Positions 1-11,022 of a stretch of 64,000 nucleotides of DNA are shown here, in pieces. The notes below the pieces were generated by a model. It worked only from the letters and a program-made list of their open reading frames with translations. It searched no databases and had not been told where the DNA came from. The stretch is from Tritrichomonas musculus (taxonomy: Eukaryota; Parabasalia; Tritrichomonadida; Tritrichomonadidae), in assembly GCA_039105265.1 (NCBI GenBank), contig JAPFFF010000015.1, positions 2,914,001 to 2,978,000 on the forward strand. Direction: 5' to 3'. Numbering within the stretch: the stretch's first letter is position 1; each line of letters starts with the position of its first letter. The translations under genes and the position numbers were made by a program.

Positions 1-1
1 T

Positions 2-772
2 AAAACATTAATCATTATTGATTCAATGATTAATGTACTACTAGGAATAGCTGTCATATTTATTAAAGATTCACCTGTATCTAAAAAATTGAAAAGCCGA
101 AAAATTTGCCATTTTTGTGATACGAGTGAAAATGGAACCCATAATTTTGTACATTCAAAATCTTTTTATAAAACAGTTCTTTCATCATTTGCAATGCTCA
201 TTTTCCAACAATATTGTGGTATTAATGCTATCTTAAATAACTTGTCAACAATCATGAGCATGAGTGGTCTTAATTTGAACCCAAATTTACAAAGTGCTTT
301 ATCAACAATGGCTCAATTCCTTGCATGTCTGATTGCATGCTTTTTAATGGACAGTGTTGGAATTAGAATTTTATGGATTGTTTCAAGTTTAGGTTGCTTA
401 TTGAGTCTTGTTGTTTATTCTTATTGCATTTATAGTCCTGAAAATTTGGCTAGTGTTCGTGGATATATTCCTGCTCTTTCTGTATTTGTGTATTGCCTTT
501 TCTTTGGATTAGGACAAGGACCTGCACCTTGGGTTCTTTTTCCTCAAAGCTATTCTGATGAATTGAGATTTGAAGGCGTCACATTGACTTATTTTTCTCA
601 TTGGATAGTATCATTTATTGTATGCTTCACTCATCCAATCTTACAAAAGAAAGTTGGTGAATTTTATGTAATTTTGATTTATATGATCTTCGCGGTTGGA
701 AGTATTTTTTATGGCTTCTTCTTCATTCCAAAGAAAAGTAATGTGCCTGAAGAAGATTTTGCTATGCTATAG
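2..772 (+). CDS. Sugar transporter (MFS, sugar-porter/GLUT-like), C-terminal half, cut by window edge
   Basis: The reading frame is open to the first bases of the window, so only the second half of the gene is present; the ATG at 26 is probably internal. The protein shows about six hydrophobic segments corresponding to TM7-TM12 of a 12-TM major facilitator. A QQYCGIN motif matches the conserved QQxxGxN of TM7 in sugar porters (sugar-binding Gln), and GLGQGPAPWVLFPQS matches the TM10 GxGPxPW motif. The classical PETKG C-terminal motif is replaced by a short charged tail ending near PEEDF. By family, the role is facilitated or proton-coupled hexose transport across the plasma membrane. The family assignment is firm; the substrate is not readable from sequence. 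Confidence 0.85.
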   Translation, partial: KTLIIIDSMINVLLGIAVIFIKDSPVSKKLKSRKICHFCDTSENGTHNFVHSKSFYKTVLSSFAMLIFQQYCGINAILNNLSTIMSMSGLNLNPNLQSALSTMAQFLACLIACFLMDSVGIRILWIVSSLGCLLSLVVYSYCIYSPENLASVRGYIPALSVFVYCLFFGLGQGPAPWVLFPQSYSDELRFEGVTLTYFSHWIVSFIVCFTHPILQKKVGEFYVILIYMIFAVGSIFYGFFFIPKKSNVPEEDFAML

Positions 773-1429
773 TTTATAAAAATAGTTTTAACCAAAAATT
801 TTATTTTTTATTATTATCAAAAAAATTAATCTCGTCTCTAATTGGATTTTCTGTATTTATAGAAAGTTAATCACTTGAAAAAGCTTTATTTGAACGCAGC
901 ATTGCAATTTTTCATTTAAGTTTAAGTTTAACATATATTCTTATCTTAAAATATTAAAATTTTGACACGAAATATTTGACGTTATTAGCAAATAACATCA
1001 AATTTCTATTGAAAATTGACTAAAAAATATGCAACAGAAAATATTATTGATCATTTAATTATGTTTGATAAATCATCATCATTCAATCGTCTTCTTTTGG
1101 TGTATGGTCCATATTCCAAAAATAGCTGTGATTCCTTTAAAATATCATAATTCAAAATCCATAATGTCAAATATAAAAAAATGAAACTGAAATTACAGTT
1201 TCTACGGGATTATAATGGAAATATCCACGATTATAACGGAAAAGTTGATTATGATTACTGGAAAATCCAATCTGAATAAGGAAAGTATAAATATTTTTTT
1301 TGTCAAAACTCATGATCATAATCATAAATTCTTTAAATTATAAAGGAACTTCTAATATATTAATCATAAATTATTATACTCTTCAAAAGTTGAATAAAAT
1401 TCAAATTAAAACTTTTTGAATATAAAAAA
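773..1429. other. Intergenic, no recognisable gene
   Basis: AT-rich spacer between the transporter and the decayed ankyrin gene. Short open stretches around 1060-1280 may be the eroded N-terminal part of the ankyrin gene, but no motif supports this. Confidence 0.4.
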
Positions 1430-4102
1430 TGGTTTCTCAGAGCAACCCTAGATTACCTAAATAAACAAAAAGTATCAAAACCGTTTTTCTGGGAAATATC
1501 AATTCATCATGCCTCATTTAAAGGGAAGATATCGAGTGTTGAAAATAGTTTATCTTTGATTCCAGAAATGCAAAATCTTCCCGATTATGAAGATAACACA
1601 CTTGTCCATTTTGCAGCACTAGGAAATCAAAGCAAAATGCTAACTTTTTTACATGAAATTGGAGCAGATTTTAATGTACATAATAAAGATGGATATTTGC
1701 AACGAAAAAGGTGAAACCCTTCTTGATATGAAAACAAGGCAATTTGAAATGATTATGATAAAAGCATTGCTGAATTTTGGAATAAACATTTTTGAGCCAA
1801 ATTCAAAAGGAGTATTTTGGATTCAAACTACAATGCCTGAAAAGTATTATAAAGACAAAATGAAAGAGGAACAATATATATTATTTGTAAGAAAACTATT
1901 GATTAAAAATAAAACAGCAAAATGGAATGATAATCCAATTTACTGAGAAATAATCAATCGAAAGAAAACAAAAAATGATCAACAAAGCATTGATGATCTT
2001 CGAAATGCAGTACGAAGTCAAGATGTTGAAAGAATAAACGTTCTTCTTGCAATTGGTACAAAAGCTGATGCACAATTTGAAAATGCTGAAGGAACAAATA
2101 TTTTTTATTGTGCTAAAAAAGGATTGACAAACATTGCTGTAATTCTTTGTAATAATTATTGTGACCCAAATTATTCAAATTTAAGTCACCAGAACACTTT
2201 TTAGGTAGCTGCAATAAATGAACATTTCGACATTGCTTTGCTAATGAAAAAATTTGGCGCTGATATTGACATGATCGATTCAGATGGTGAAACACTGTTG
2301 CATAACGTTTATTGACGAAAAATTAATAATGTTATGGACTTCGTTCTTGAAGCCGGTGGAAATCCAAATGTGAAAAATGGCCAAGGAGAAACGGTTACAT
2401 TTATTGCATTCAAAATGAAAGATGATGCTGTTGCTGAAGTCATTCAAGATAAATACAACGGCGACATTAATTCTCTAGATGGAAATGAAAACTCACTCCT
2501 TCATCTGGCAATATATCAAGGATAATATATAAGAATTGATTATCTCTCAAAAAGAAGAATTAATATGGATTTGAAAGATAAAAATGATCACTCAATTTTG
2601 ATGATTGCTTTATTGCAAAGATCTAATTTTAAAACGTTGAGATTCCTTCTAAAATATGGCTCTAATATCAACACAACTGATAATAATAATAACACAATGT
2701 TTCATCATCTTTTATTTACAAAAAATCCTGGTGAAGATGTATTCAAATTTTTAATCAATAAAGGAATTGATTACAATATTGAAAACAAAGATGGCCAATT
2801 TCCAATTTCAATTGCAATTGAGAAGTCACATGATAAACTTGGGTTTGAACTTTTGAACATGAATTGCAAAATCCATGATCCTAAAAGCATTCATGAACCA
2901 ATTGTCGAAGCACTTAAAAGAAATAGTTCAAAATGGTTTAACGAACTCATTAATCATGGTGCCGATGCGATGAATGAAAAGTTGGAGTTATATCTCGTTT
3001 CATCAATTCTGATTTTTATAATTATAATGTTTTCAAAAAGATTAAAAGAATGAACATCCTTGTTGAAGCTCCTCTTCAAATGACTCTATATAAAAAGTAT
3101 AAAAAATGCGCAAATGACATTTGGAACATGGCAGTAGAGAATAGATAAGCATATAGATTTGCTGAAGTATCTGATTGTTATGGAAGAGTTCTTTTATCAG
3201 CAGCAATTATAACAGAAAATAGCGAATTGGTTGAAATTGTACTTCGTTGTAATTATAAATGTGAAAAAAGAGATAAAAATAGACGAACACCTTTTATATA
3301 TGCTTGCATTGCAGATAACATCGAATGGATGAAAAAGATCTCAGGTAAAAATAGTTTGGATAATGCAAACATTATTGACAGTAATTGATGTTCTGCATTA
3401 ACTTATGCAGCTCAAAATATAAGGAAGGATTTCTGTGATTATCTTTTTATAAACGACATTGATGTAAATGATCCCAAAGCAGATACAAACGGCATCATTG
3501 ATCATTACAGAAAACTTTTAATCAGATATCAAAGTATTAAAGAAAAAGCAGGGGAAAATTATAAAGATGCAGCTGCAGCAGTCAATGTAGCACAGAAAGA
3601 TGTTGACTCAATAGCTGATAAAGAAAGATACCTACGAGATGCTAGATGGCGAATTGAAAGAGGCAAAGATGAGACAGAAGAACAATATAGAAATATGGAA
3701 CTTCCTTCTGATTTTGTTCCATATACTGGCTGGTCATATCGAGATATTGGTGGATATAGAGATTCTATGAATAAAATTAAAGAAAAAGAAGAAGATATTA
3801 ACAAATTTAAAAGACAATTAAGAACTTTTGCTAGAAAAGCAAAAGAAGACCTGCGTAATGCTCAATATGTTTGCAATTATTATATGAGGAAATATGAAGA
3901 GATATGTAATAAATCAAGAGAACAGATTCTAAAGGGTATGGATTATATTGAGAATTTGACTGAACGCGACGAAGAAATTGGTGTTAGAACGTGCACTATG
4001 AATAATGATAGTGATTGTTGTAAGGTGCTTTCAATTGACCCATACCATTTCAATAGACCAGTAGCACTAAAATTTATTTTTATTATTTTTCATACAATTT
4101 AA
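1430..4102 (+). pseudogene. Decayed ankyrin-repeat gene with C-terminal coiled coil
   Basis: Conceptual translation gives ankyrin repeats across three frames. The first part (about 1460-1690) includes NTLVHFAALGNQSKML, followed by a frameshift near 1690. The next frame runs to about 2985 with in-frame stops near 1944, 2203, 2313 and 2523. A second frameshift near 2985 leads into a frame with stops near 3146 and 3386, which is then open to 4102. The last 180 or so residues are charged and helical and probably form a coiled coil. Ankyrin hallmarks recur (LLHLAI, FLLKYGSNINTTDNNNNTM, FELLNMNCKIHD). With six or more disabling changes it cannot make one full-length protein. It was most likely a large ankyrin protein of the expanded trichomonad family. 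Individual sub-ORFs (1653-1946, 2334-2525, 2565-3053, 3695-4102) should not be annotated as separate genes. Confidence 0.85.
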
Positions 4103-5057
4103 TAATTTTATTAAATAATTGATGACAAATTAAATAAATATTATTAATATACATTATAATTTTTGTTAAATATTATTAGTTTTACTTTTTTGATTTGGAG
4201 ATATTTGCAAAATAGTGAAAAATAAAAAAATTCTGATAAAACTATTTCTGATCATATTTGGTTTTCCTTTTTGTAAAAAAACGATCAAACTATGGCTAAT
4301 TTATGCATAATTGACCTTGCTCTGGGTCTACTGAAATGCTCTGTGTCTATTGAAAGCACTTTATTTGTTAAAAATACAATTCAAATCTCATAATTCAATG
4401 AGATTTCTCAAACTCTTTTTAATTTTAAAGTAAAAAGAAAGGAGAACGAAGACGTTTTTTTTTTGTGCTTTAAAAAATATATTAAAATGATTTTATATAA
4501 TTAATTAATAGTCATTTTTTCGATATTTGTTAATATTAATAATTTATAATAAAGCTTTTTTTTATTATTTCTTTTATTTTTAATAGAGATGGCATATATA
4601 TATATATATCACTAGGGGATTCATTATTTCGTAGAATAAAAAAAAATATCTATATAAAAAACTTTAATAACATTTTATTAAAAACAAGAATCAATTTAGT
4701 GAATTGTAACAAATTTATCATCTGGAAAACTGTCAAATAAATGTCATGCATTGTTTTACAACTGAGTTAATCATATTTCCAAAAGAATAGAAAGAATATC
4801 ATTAAAAAGAAATTTTTGAGTTTTGTTGTTTTCTCTGTGGACCTATATAAACATAAACATAAGGGTATCGATATATAAATGTATACATTTTTTGAGACCA
4901 AATTACTTGTTCAATTGGTAAGATGTTGCAATTTTTTCTTACCAAACAAATTTTTTTTATTACTACATCTGCCTCAGCCCTTATTATTGTGGACCGATTG
5001 AGACAATAGTTCATGTTTTACATGATTTTTTTAAATTAATAGTGCGCTTTATATTTT
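4103..5057. other. Intergenic, low complexity
   Basis: AT-rich spacer with a short (TA)n run near 4592-4608. The 70-codon minus ORF at 4802-5014 has no recognisable motif and is not called as a gene. Confidence 0.5.
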
Positions 5058-5150
5058 GCTGTAATTTAATAGTTGATTTCCGGAATTTTATGTTTGGGGA
5101 AAATTCTTTAATTTTTTTTTTTTTTTTAACCAAAAGAGAAGTATAAAATG
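5058..5150 (+). repeat. Dispersed repeat, copy A (partner at 7814-7901)
   Basis: This segment matches 7814-7901 in the same orientation. Shared blocks include GCTGTAAT, ATAGTTGATTTCCGG, AATTTTAT, TTCTTTAATTTTTT and AACCAA-GAGAAG. Differences are mainly T-tract length and scattered substitutions. The two copies flank the glycosyltransferase gene. The nature of the repeat is unknown. Confidence 0.7.
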
Positions 5151-5461
5151 ATCCCATCTAAACATCATAAAAATGACGTTTTTTTTTTATTCCGGCTTTT
5201 GCAATTCTGAAATCCGGGTTTCTTTTCTTTTCTTTTTTTTTCAATGACTTCGATTTCCGGGAGATTTTTCTTTTGAATTTTTCCCCGGAATTTTTTTTTT
5301 TTTTTAGTTTGAATTAGTCTTTTGCGTAACTCTTTTTTCATCAAGCGATCTGGTTAGTTTTTTTAAAAAATATTTCCTTCTGCTCATTTGAAATTCCGGG
5401 AAATTTTCTCATTTGTACTAAGTTGCCGGAATTTTCTTTTGTTTTAATTTAATTATTCCGG
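5078..5461. promoter_or_regulatory. Cluster of TTCCGG motifs of unknown role
   Basis: Exact TTCCGG occurs at 5078, 5190, 5255, 5394 and 5456, with near matches at 5212 (ATCCGG), 5282 (CCCCGG) and 5424 (TGCCGG), in an otherwise GC-poor spacer. Most are followed by A/T-rich ATTTT. The cluster sits just 3' of the minus-strand glycosyltransferase. It could be binding sites or remains of a degenerate tandem repeat; the regulatory label is inference. Confidence 0.3.
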
Positions 5462-5507
5462 AAATTTTTCACATACATTTTTAAATACAATGAAAAACAA
5501 AGCTGAA

Positions 5508-7016
5508 TCAATAAGGATTCATCAGAAATTTTCCACGATTTTTGTCTCTTTTTAACCTATATTTAAAAAGTGCGAAAGGCTCAACAAGCTTCAAATCTTT
5601 CAAAGTATCATAATGATCGGCAGAAAGAAAGAGCGAATAACCCATCTCGAGTGCAATTATATCTGCATGACAAGCTGTTGTTTGAGCAAGTTCTAGAATC
5701 AAACGATCCCAATTGCTTGCAAAAGTGTCAGCTCGAAAATGAGTTCTAATACTCATTCTTAAATTCGCGAAAGATTTCAAAGAAAACAAAGCTCCTTGCA
5801 AAACCATTTCTGTCAGATTTTCATTTTTCCTTTCATATTTAAAGTAAGAAACAGAACAGCCAGACTTTTCAATGAAAAACTTTATCACATTCGGATCTTC
5901 ACTACTAACGAACAAATTCATATCTTTACGATTTTTTCCGGTTATTTTACAGAAGATGTCAACCGCCGACATATATTTTTTCTCATCAATTAAAATCATT
6001 TCTTTATACTTATCGCCATGTCTAACGTGAATTCCGATATCGTATCTATCGTTCGGATTGACAAGGTTTGTCTTTTCATAAACATCGAGCCAGTTATAAG
6101 TTCTTTTATTAAATCTGAATATGTAGGTGCTAATCGATGCTAGCCAATACCATTCATACAAGTCTTTATGAACAAGTGATTTATTAAGAATATTTTCTAA
6201 AAATTGTGGAAGTTTAAATTGGCTTGAAAATGGTGTAGTTATGATATAATTATGAAATTCACCATTATCGTCAAGGTGAAATGTGCAATTTGTGATCGGC
6301 TCAAAAAAACAATTCAATGTAGAATAATTTGAACAATATTCCCCTTTAGCCCATTGATATTTGACCCATGGAGCCCACATAAAAATAACATCTGGATCAT
6401 CCATGTATAAGCTCATTGAAACTGCCGTTCCATGTATAAATGCACCAAGGCCTGCATTTCGATTATCATCTAAAAAAACAATTTTTTTGTTTTGGCATGA
6501 ATTGGGATGTTGCCTTTTCCATAATATATGCTGTACATACTTTTGTCCCATCAAAAAATCACCTTTGTTATATAAATCTGTTTTATGTAGAGATCGATAA
6601 TACGATTCATCTGGCCAATCAAGTTTTGTTTCCTGTTCAAAAAAATCAGGGCGATATTGTGGAATATTTTTGCTTGTATAAAAAAAACTTCGTTTCGAAA
6701 TATTACCTTTTTTTAATATCGGGAAAATTTCATCAATTATATCTTTAATCTTGTCGGGCTCTAAACGCGAAATTTTTTCCCATTCTTCGGACCAAATGCA
6801 TGGCTTTCTGATCAAATAATTGTCATGAAATGAAATTAAAATTAATATAGTTCTAAGTATTCCAAATTTTTTCGCGACTGTTAAGAATTGGCTTAAATAA
6901 TGTAAGAAAGTAATACACAGGAGTGAAAAATGAATGATTAGTAAGAGATTCATCTTAAAAATATGGAGTTTATAATTGAATGCGTGGTGGTGGTCAATTT
7001 TATATTGGTCAGACAT
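5508..7016 (-). CDS. Type II membrane glycosyltransferase, fucosyltransferase-like
   Basis: 502 residues. A hydrophobic stretch at about residues 23-46, after a short cytosolic N-terminus, fits a type II Golgi signal anchor. The luminal part carries motifs like alpha-1,6-fucosyltransferases/NodZ-type enzymes (GT23 and relatives). An N-terminal NAGLGAFIHGTAV (about 187-199) resembles the early Gly-rich loop. HVRHGDK at 330-336 matches the H-V/I-R-R/H-x-D-K GDP-fucose-binding motif, SSEDPNV (371-377) matches the S/A-S-D-D-P motif, and ASNWDRLILEL (433-443) matches the C-terminal S-N-x-x-R-L motif. Sequons N-Y-S (230) and N-C-T (243) are present. Predicted role: fucosyl transfer to glycans in the Golgi. 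A TCAAAAAG Inr-like sequence lies just upstream of the ATG; Met22, just before the anchor, is an alternative start. Fold assignment is fairly secure; acceptor and exact GT family are not. Confidence 0.6.
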   Translation of the reverse strand: MSDQYKIDHHHAFNYKLHIFKMNLLLIIHFSLLCITFLHYLSQFLTVAKKFGILRTILILISFHDNYLIRKPCIWSEEWEKISRLEPDKIKDIIDEIFPILKKGNISKRSFFYTSKNIPQYRPDFFEQETKLDWPDESYYRSLHKTDLYNKGDFLMGQKYVQHILWKRQHPNSCQNKKIVFLDDNRNAGLGAFIHGTAVSMSLYMDDPDVIFMWAPWVKYQWAKGEYCSNYSTLNCFFEPITNCTFHLDDNGEFHNYIITTPFSSQFKLPQFLENILNKSLVHKDLYEWYWLASISTYIFRFNKRTYNWLDVYEKTNLVNPNDRYDIGIHVRHGDKYKEMILIDEKKYMSAVDIFCKITGKNRKDMNLFVSSEDPNVIKFFIEKSGCSVSYFKYERKNENLTEMVLQGALFSLKSFANLRMSIRTHFRADTFASNWDRLILELAQTTACHADIIALEMGYSLFLSADHYDTLKDLKLVEPFALFKYRLKRDKNRGKFLMNPY

Positions 7017-7546
7017 CTTTTTGAGAGCTCAAAATTTTTAAATATCTCTGAAATTTTTAACGTATGATTTATTTAAAACAAAAAGTGAACTTTTTATATT
7101 TTTAATTCAGAATTTTTTTGATAATTATTTTATTATTTTCAATGATACTTTTAATATTTTTTTTTTTAATTTATCCTGATTAAAAACATTTTCTCAGTTG
7201 AAATTTCATTCATTTTTTATCCAGATACATGATAAAAAATAAATGATCTATACAAACATGGTAATTTTTTTTATCTATACAAGAAAAAATTATAATTTTT
7301 TTGCTACCTCATATTCACCCATCAATTAAAAAAATTACTCCGGGGTGATACTACATCATTATTTTTTTTTGTTAAAAACAAAATTGACTATGGCTTTTCC
7401 CTCTTTTTTCTCATAAATTATAGGATACTTTTTATATATATATAGAAAAAAAAAAAAATAACCTATAATTATGAGAGCAAAAAAGTCTCAATAACGTTCT
7501 ACCATTTCAAAAATCAACAAATCAGATTTTGCCCTCAAAAGGCAAT
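7017..7546. other. Intergenic
   Basis: AT-rich spacer upstream of the glycosyltransferase start. No ORF or structured element recognised. Confidence 0.5.
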
Positions 7547-7630
7547 CCTCACCGAGTTTAGCCCTAAAATATTCCCCCTGATAAAGGAAGGGGGAAGTCA
7601 AGGGCTAAACAAGGGGGCTAAAAAGTGAGG
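7547..7630. other. GC-rich nested hairpin
   Basis: Three nested, perfectly complementary arms: CCTCAC (7547-7552) with GTGAGG (7625-7630), GTTTAGCCCT (7556-7565) with AGGGCTAAAC (7601-7610), and TTCCCCCT (7572-7579) with AGGGGGAA (7589-7596). GC-rich paired arms in such AT-rich surroundings suggest a structured RNA or a foldback element. Neither a transcript nor a family is recognisable. Confidence 0.6.
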
Positions 7631-7683
7631 GTAGATAAGAATTCTTGGTAATGATTGATCTATTCCAGCTGTTTTGAAGTTTC

Positions 7684-7713
7684 TTCCATTTACTACTAAA
7701 GTAGTAAATGGAA
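7684..7713. other. Perfect 13-bp inverted repeat
   Basis: Arms TTCCATTTACTAC (7684-7696) and GTAGTAAATGGAA (7701-7713) are exact reverse complements with a 4-base centre. It is part of the structured island at 7.5-8.1 kb. Confidence 0.75.
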
Positions 7714-7813
7714 TATTGTGCACCGTCTCGATGAAACAATAGTGCACCATGCATTATTTCGTCTTATTAATGGTTTCATGCCAAAAAAGTCTCCGTTTCC
7801 TCTCGCCTTTTAT

Positions 7814-7901
7814 GCTGTAATTGAATAGTTGATTTCCGGGAATTTTATTTTTGGGAAAAATTCTTTAATTTTTTGTTTAACCAAGAGAGAAGCATAACAT
7901 G
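7814..7901 (+). repeat. Dispersed repeat, copy B (partner at 5058-5150)
   Basis: Same-orientation copy of the segment at 5058-5150, including the TTCCGG-containing core. It lies beyond the promoter side of the glycosyltransferase, whereas copy A lies on its 3' side. Confidence 0.7.
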
Positions 7902-7945
7902 CTTCCAATGTAAAAAGGGGAACATTTCCCCCCTTTTTCTCTTGG
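7881..7945. other. Imperfect nested inverted repeat
   Basis: CCAAGAGA (7881-7888) pairs with TCTCTTGG (7938-7945), and AAAAAGGGG (7912-7920) pairs with CCCCTTTTT (7930-7938). It overlaps the end of dispersed repeat copy B. Confidence 0.5.
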
Positions 7946-8087
7946 ATTAAATAATCACGAGGATATATAAGTCACATTTATTCTTTGAAATAATCGTGAA
8001 AGCTGATCTGCACGCCTAATTCTTGAACGCTTTTCAAATGGGAAATATTCGGAGTATACTGAGGGCTTATTTGGCCCAATAAGCAAA

Positions 8088-8115
8088 GTACACCAAATGT
8101 TTAAATTTGGTGTAC
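8088..8115. other. Perfect 11-bp inverted repeat
   Basis: GTACACCAAAT (8088-8098) and ATTTGGTGTAC (8105-8115) are exact reverse complements around a 6-base loop. It is the last hairpin of the structured island. Confidence 0.7.
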
Positions 8116-9559
8116 AGCGTTAGTGAGCTGTTGTGGTGAAACAAGGCTTTTGTTTTAAAAAATCTTTTAAGTTATCAGGGGCCCCCTTCTAGTATAAAAG
8201 TAAAATCCGGATTTTCCTTTTGTAACTCTGTTACCTAAAAAAATGTTTGGGCTGGAAAATACTGGTAGATCTTTGGATATTTGAGCCTAGGACCAACAAA
8301 ACTACATATAATAAAAGGTCAAAATTCTGAGTGTACAATTCAGGAATAATATTTAATAGAAAAAAAAAAAGTTTAAGAATTAAGGTTAAAATCATAAATA
8401 TGATAATATTAAAGCAATAAATCGTAATGACATCTGAGATGAGTAATATAATAGAGTTTTTAGAGGATCTTTTAGTATTTTAATTCCATTTAATTCAATT
8501 GACTGACCATGGTAGATTTTGATAAGATTATCAAAATATTCTTTGAGATTTTAGAAATTCTTTTATTTATTGAAAGATTCCACAAATTTTCAGTGAAAAT
8601 TTTAGTGCTTTAAATTATCATAGAAAATTTTTCTAACGAGTTATTCTTTCAAAATATTAATTGTCATATATATTGAAAGATATTTGATTTTTTCTGAATA
8701 TTATCATATTTTCTAGATATCAAATTATCAATATATATTAAATAATAGTTTTTAAAATAAATGCTGAATGAATATGTTCAATTGATTAATTTAATTTTCT
8801 GCATTTAAAATCGACATTCCGGATTTTTTAACATAACTTTTTAACGTAACTTTTTACCAAAACTCATAAATTACGACGAAAAGCAATTATTTACGTTAAA
8901 TAATCAATAAATATTGTTTTTATCAATTCTTGCTGCTATTAATCAATAAACTTCACTATAATAAATTATTATATCTGATGAATCAAATTAGAAACAAAAA
9001 AAGCATAGAAAAAAGTGTATGCATCTGCATTATTACTTTAATCATGTGTAATTATTTGGTATATACACAGAATAAAGATAACACATATTCCATTTTGAAA
9101 AAATTTTCTTAACTTCAAAAATTTGAATTTCATTTGAAATTATTAAAAATAATTATTTACAAGTTGAAAATATTAAAAATAAAGTTTTTTTTTGAATCTT
9201 TCTCATTTCATCCAAGTATTGTTGAATATCCATTTATTCCAACAAAAAAAAAGTTAAAAAATTGACAAAAGTGTGACTAATATATAAAAGCGAAATTGTT
9301 TTTTTTTCTTCAAATCAGTAAATAAATTATATATATATCTTTTTAAATATAATTACAAATTGTTTATGGCAAAAAAACAGACCTTATAAGCAAAGAACAA
9401 TAAATTTAATTAAATTATCTTTTGGATCTTGCTCATCAATTTCATTTTAATAGCCACCCAAATTTTCTTTTGCATAAGCATAATATTATTCATTGCTTTC
9501 TATATTAAATTTTTTAATTATGATAGTCATAAATTACTCGTTATTTTTCACATAACATG
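8116..9559. other. Intergenic, AT-rich
   Basis: No convincing gene. The 60-codon plus ORF at 8930-9112 is AT-rich with no motif and is not called. A few isolated TCCGG words occur at about 8195-8210 and 8818-8822. Confidence 0.5.
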
Positions 9560-9566
9560 TCATATT
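9560..9566 (+). promoter_or_regulatory. Initiator (Inr)-like TCATATT upstream of the BTB-F5/8C gene
   Basis: TCATATT fits the trichomonad Inr pattern TCA-Y-W, with transcription starting at the A and a very short 5' UTR. It lies 14 bases before the ATG at 9574. This is a motif match only. Confidence 0.45.
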
Positions 9567-9573
9567 ATTTTGG

Positions 9574-10875
9574 ATGCTGGGAGATTTTACACTCAATTTC
9601 GATGAAATTAAAGAAATTCCATTTGACAAATACGAAAACAATTTTACATTTAATGTAAATGGAAAGATATACAAAACGAATCGAGTTATTGCTGACTTTT
9701 TATCACCAACTATTCGTAATTATCATTTTAATGACCAAAGTTTTGAAGAATTTACAATTAATACAAGTGTAAAAGATGATTCGTGTGATTATTTTTTAGA
9801 TTTCTTGAATCTTTGCAAATTTGATCATATCAAACTTGATTCCCCTCATATGACGCAGTATCTTGAATATTTCAGTCAACTAGGCAATACCAAAGAATAT
9901 TTACGCCTACAACCACAATATTTTGAAGGTCTTACTATTGATAATATTGTTGATCGTTTAAAATTCATTCCCCAAAGCTTGACAAGTAACGACGGGTTCA
10001 GTAAAATGATTTCATTTGCAGCCAAAAAATTTGAAAAAATACCGAAAGAAGATCTCAAAGAATTAAAATTAGATATCATTGAAGATATCATAAAAAATCC
10101 AGCATTGAAGCTTTACAATGAAGACGGTTTATTACAATTCATTCTTGAATTATATGAAAAAGATATCAAGTATTCAATTTTATTTGAGTATGTTCAATTC
10201 AACAATGTTAGCAAAGAAGTATTCAAAAAGTTTATCGAGCAATTCAATATTGAATACCTCAATTCAAAAATTTGGGAATCAATCTGTCAATGTCATCCAG
10301 CCCAGAAAAAGACAGCAACGACAAGCAAAAGGTACAAATTGAGAGACCTTTTTGAAATAATTGAAATAAACCATTCAAAAGAAAATGAATTGAATGGAAT
10401 CATGCACTTTTTAACAGAAAAAACAAAAGGAAATATTCATGATAATCAAACAATTGAGATTACTTCCAACTCTGTTCACGGTATCCATTTCCAGCCAAGA
10501 AATCTCGTTGATTACGCAAATAAAAACAATTTTTACGCATCAAAAGACGAGTTGCTGGTTTCCGTTTGCTTTGATTTCAAAGACAAAGAGATCCAATTGT
10601 CGAGCTATTCAATTAAGGGCTTGAATGAAAATAACTGCCTGAATAATTGGGTCCTGGAGGTGTCAAATGACAAGAAAAAATGGATAGAAATTGATCGTCG
10701 TGAAAATGATACAACTTTAAACGGTCGTAATATAGTTGCAAATTTTGTGAATAAACAGAAAAAGAAGTTTTATAAATATGTTCAAATTAGGCAGATTGGA
10801 ACAAATAGTACAATGAACTACTCTACAAATATAATGGCAATCGAGTTTTTTGGCAAATTGAAGATGCCAAAATAA
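9574..10875 (+). CDS. BTB-like / F5-8 type C (discoidin-like) domain protein
   Basis: 433 residues. Residues about 20-110 resemble a divergent BTB/POZ fold (FTFNVNGKIYKTNRVIADFLSPTI: the substrate-adaptor beginning with a 'xVNGKxFxxHKxVLAxxSP' pattern). A helical BACK-like middle follows (about 120-250). The C-terminal 150 residues (about 280-428) read as an F5/8C beta-sandwich, with GIMHFLTEKTKGNIHDN, IQLSSYSIKG, NNWVLEVSNDKKKWIEID and FYKYVQIRQIG. This domain order is common in trichomonads; a role as a ubiquitin-ligase adaptor or scaffold is inferred, not shown. No signal peptide or TM segment, so probably cytosolic. The start is supported by an Inr-like TCATATT 14 bases upstream. A broken relative of its middle part lies about 150 bases downstream. 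Confidence 0.8.
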   Translation: MLGDFTLNFDEIKEIPFDKYENNFTFNVNGKIYKTNRVIADFLSPTIRNYHFNDQSFEEFTINTSVKDDSCDYFLDFLNLCKFDHIKLDSPHMTQYLEYFSQLGNTKEYLRLQPQYFEGLTIDNIVDRLKFIPQSLTSNDGFSKMISFAAKKFEKIPKEDLKELKLDIIEDIIKNPALKLYNEDGLLQFILELYEKDIKYSILFEYVQFNNVSKEVFKKFIEQFNIEYLNSKIWESICQCHPAQKKTATTSKRYKLRDLFEIIEINHSKENELNGIMHFLTEKTKGNIHDNQTIEITSNSVHGIHFQPRNLVDYANKNNFYASKDELLVSVCFDFKDKEIQLSSYSIKGLNENNCLNNWVLEVSNDKKKWIEIDRRENDTTLNGRNIVANFVNKQKKKFYKYVQIRQIGTNSTMNYSTNIMAIEFFGKLKMPK

Positions 10876-10966
10876 TATTTGTTTACATTGATGATCTTTT
10901 TGATGATCATCTTTTTGATAAATTCTCAATAAAAATACGTTGAAAAATAACATTTCAGAATTTCTA

Positions 10967-10994
10967 TTTTTTTTTTTTTTTTTTTTTTTTTTTT
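10967..10994. repeat. T28 homopolymer tract
   Basis: An uninterrupted run of about 28 T just before the BTB-family fragment. A matching A34 tract lies at 11755-11788. Confidence 0.85.
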
Positions 10995-11022
10995 ATTCAG
11001 AATTGAATAATAATAAAAAATA

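Noticed and set aside
4802-5014. 70-codon minus ORF
   Set aside because: Low-complexity spacer, no motif, no homologue recognised.
8930-9112. 60-codon plus ORF
   Set aside because: AT-biased Leu/Ile/Asn/Lys composition, no motif, no convincing Inr.
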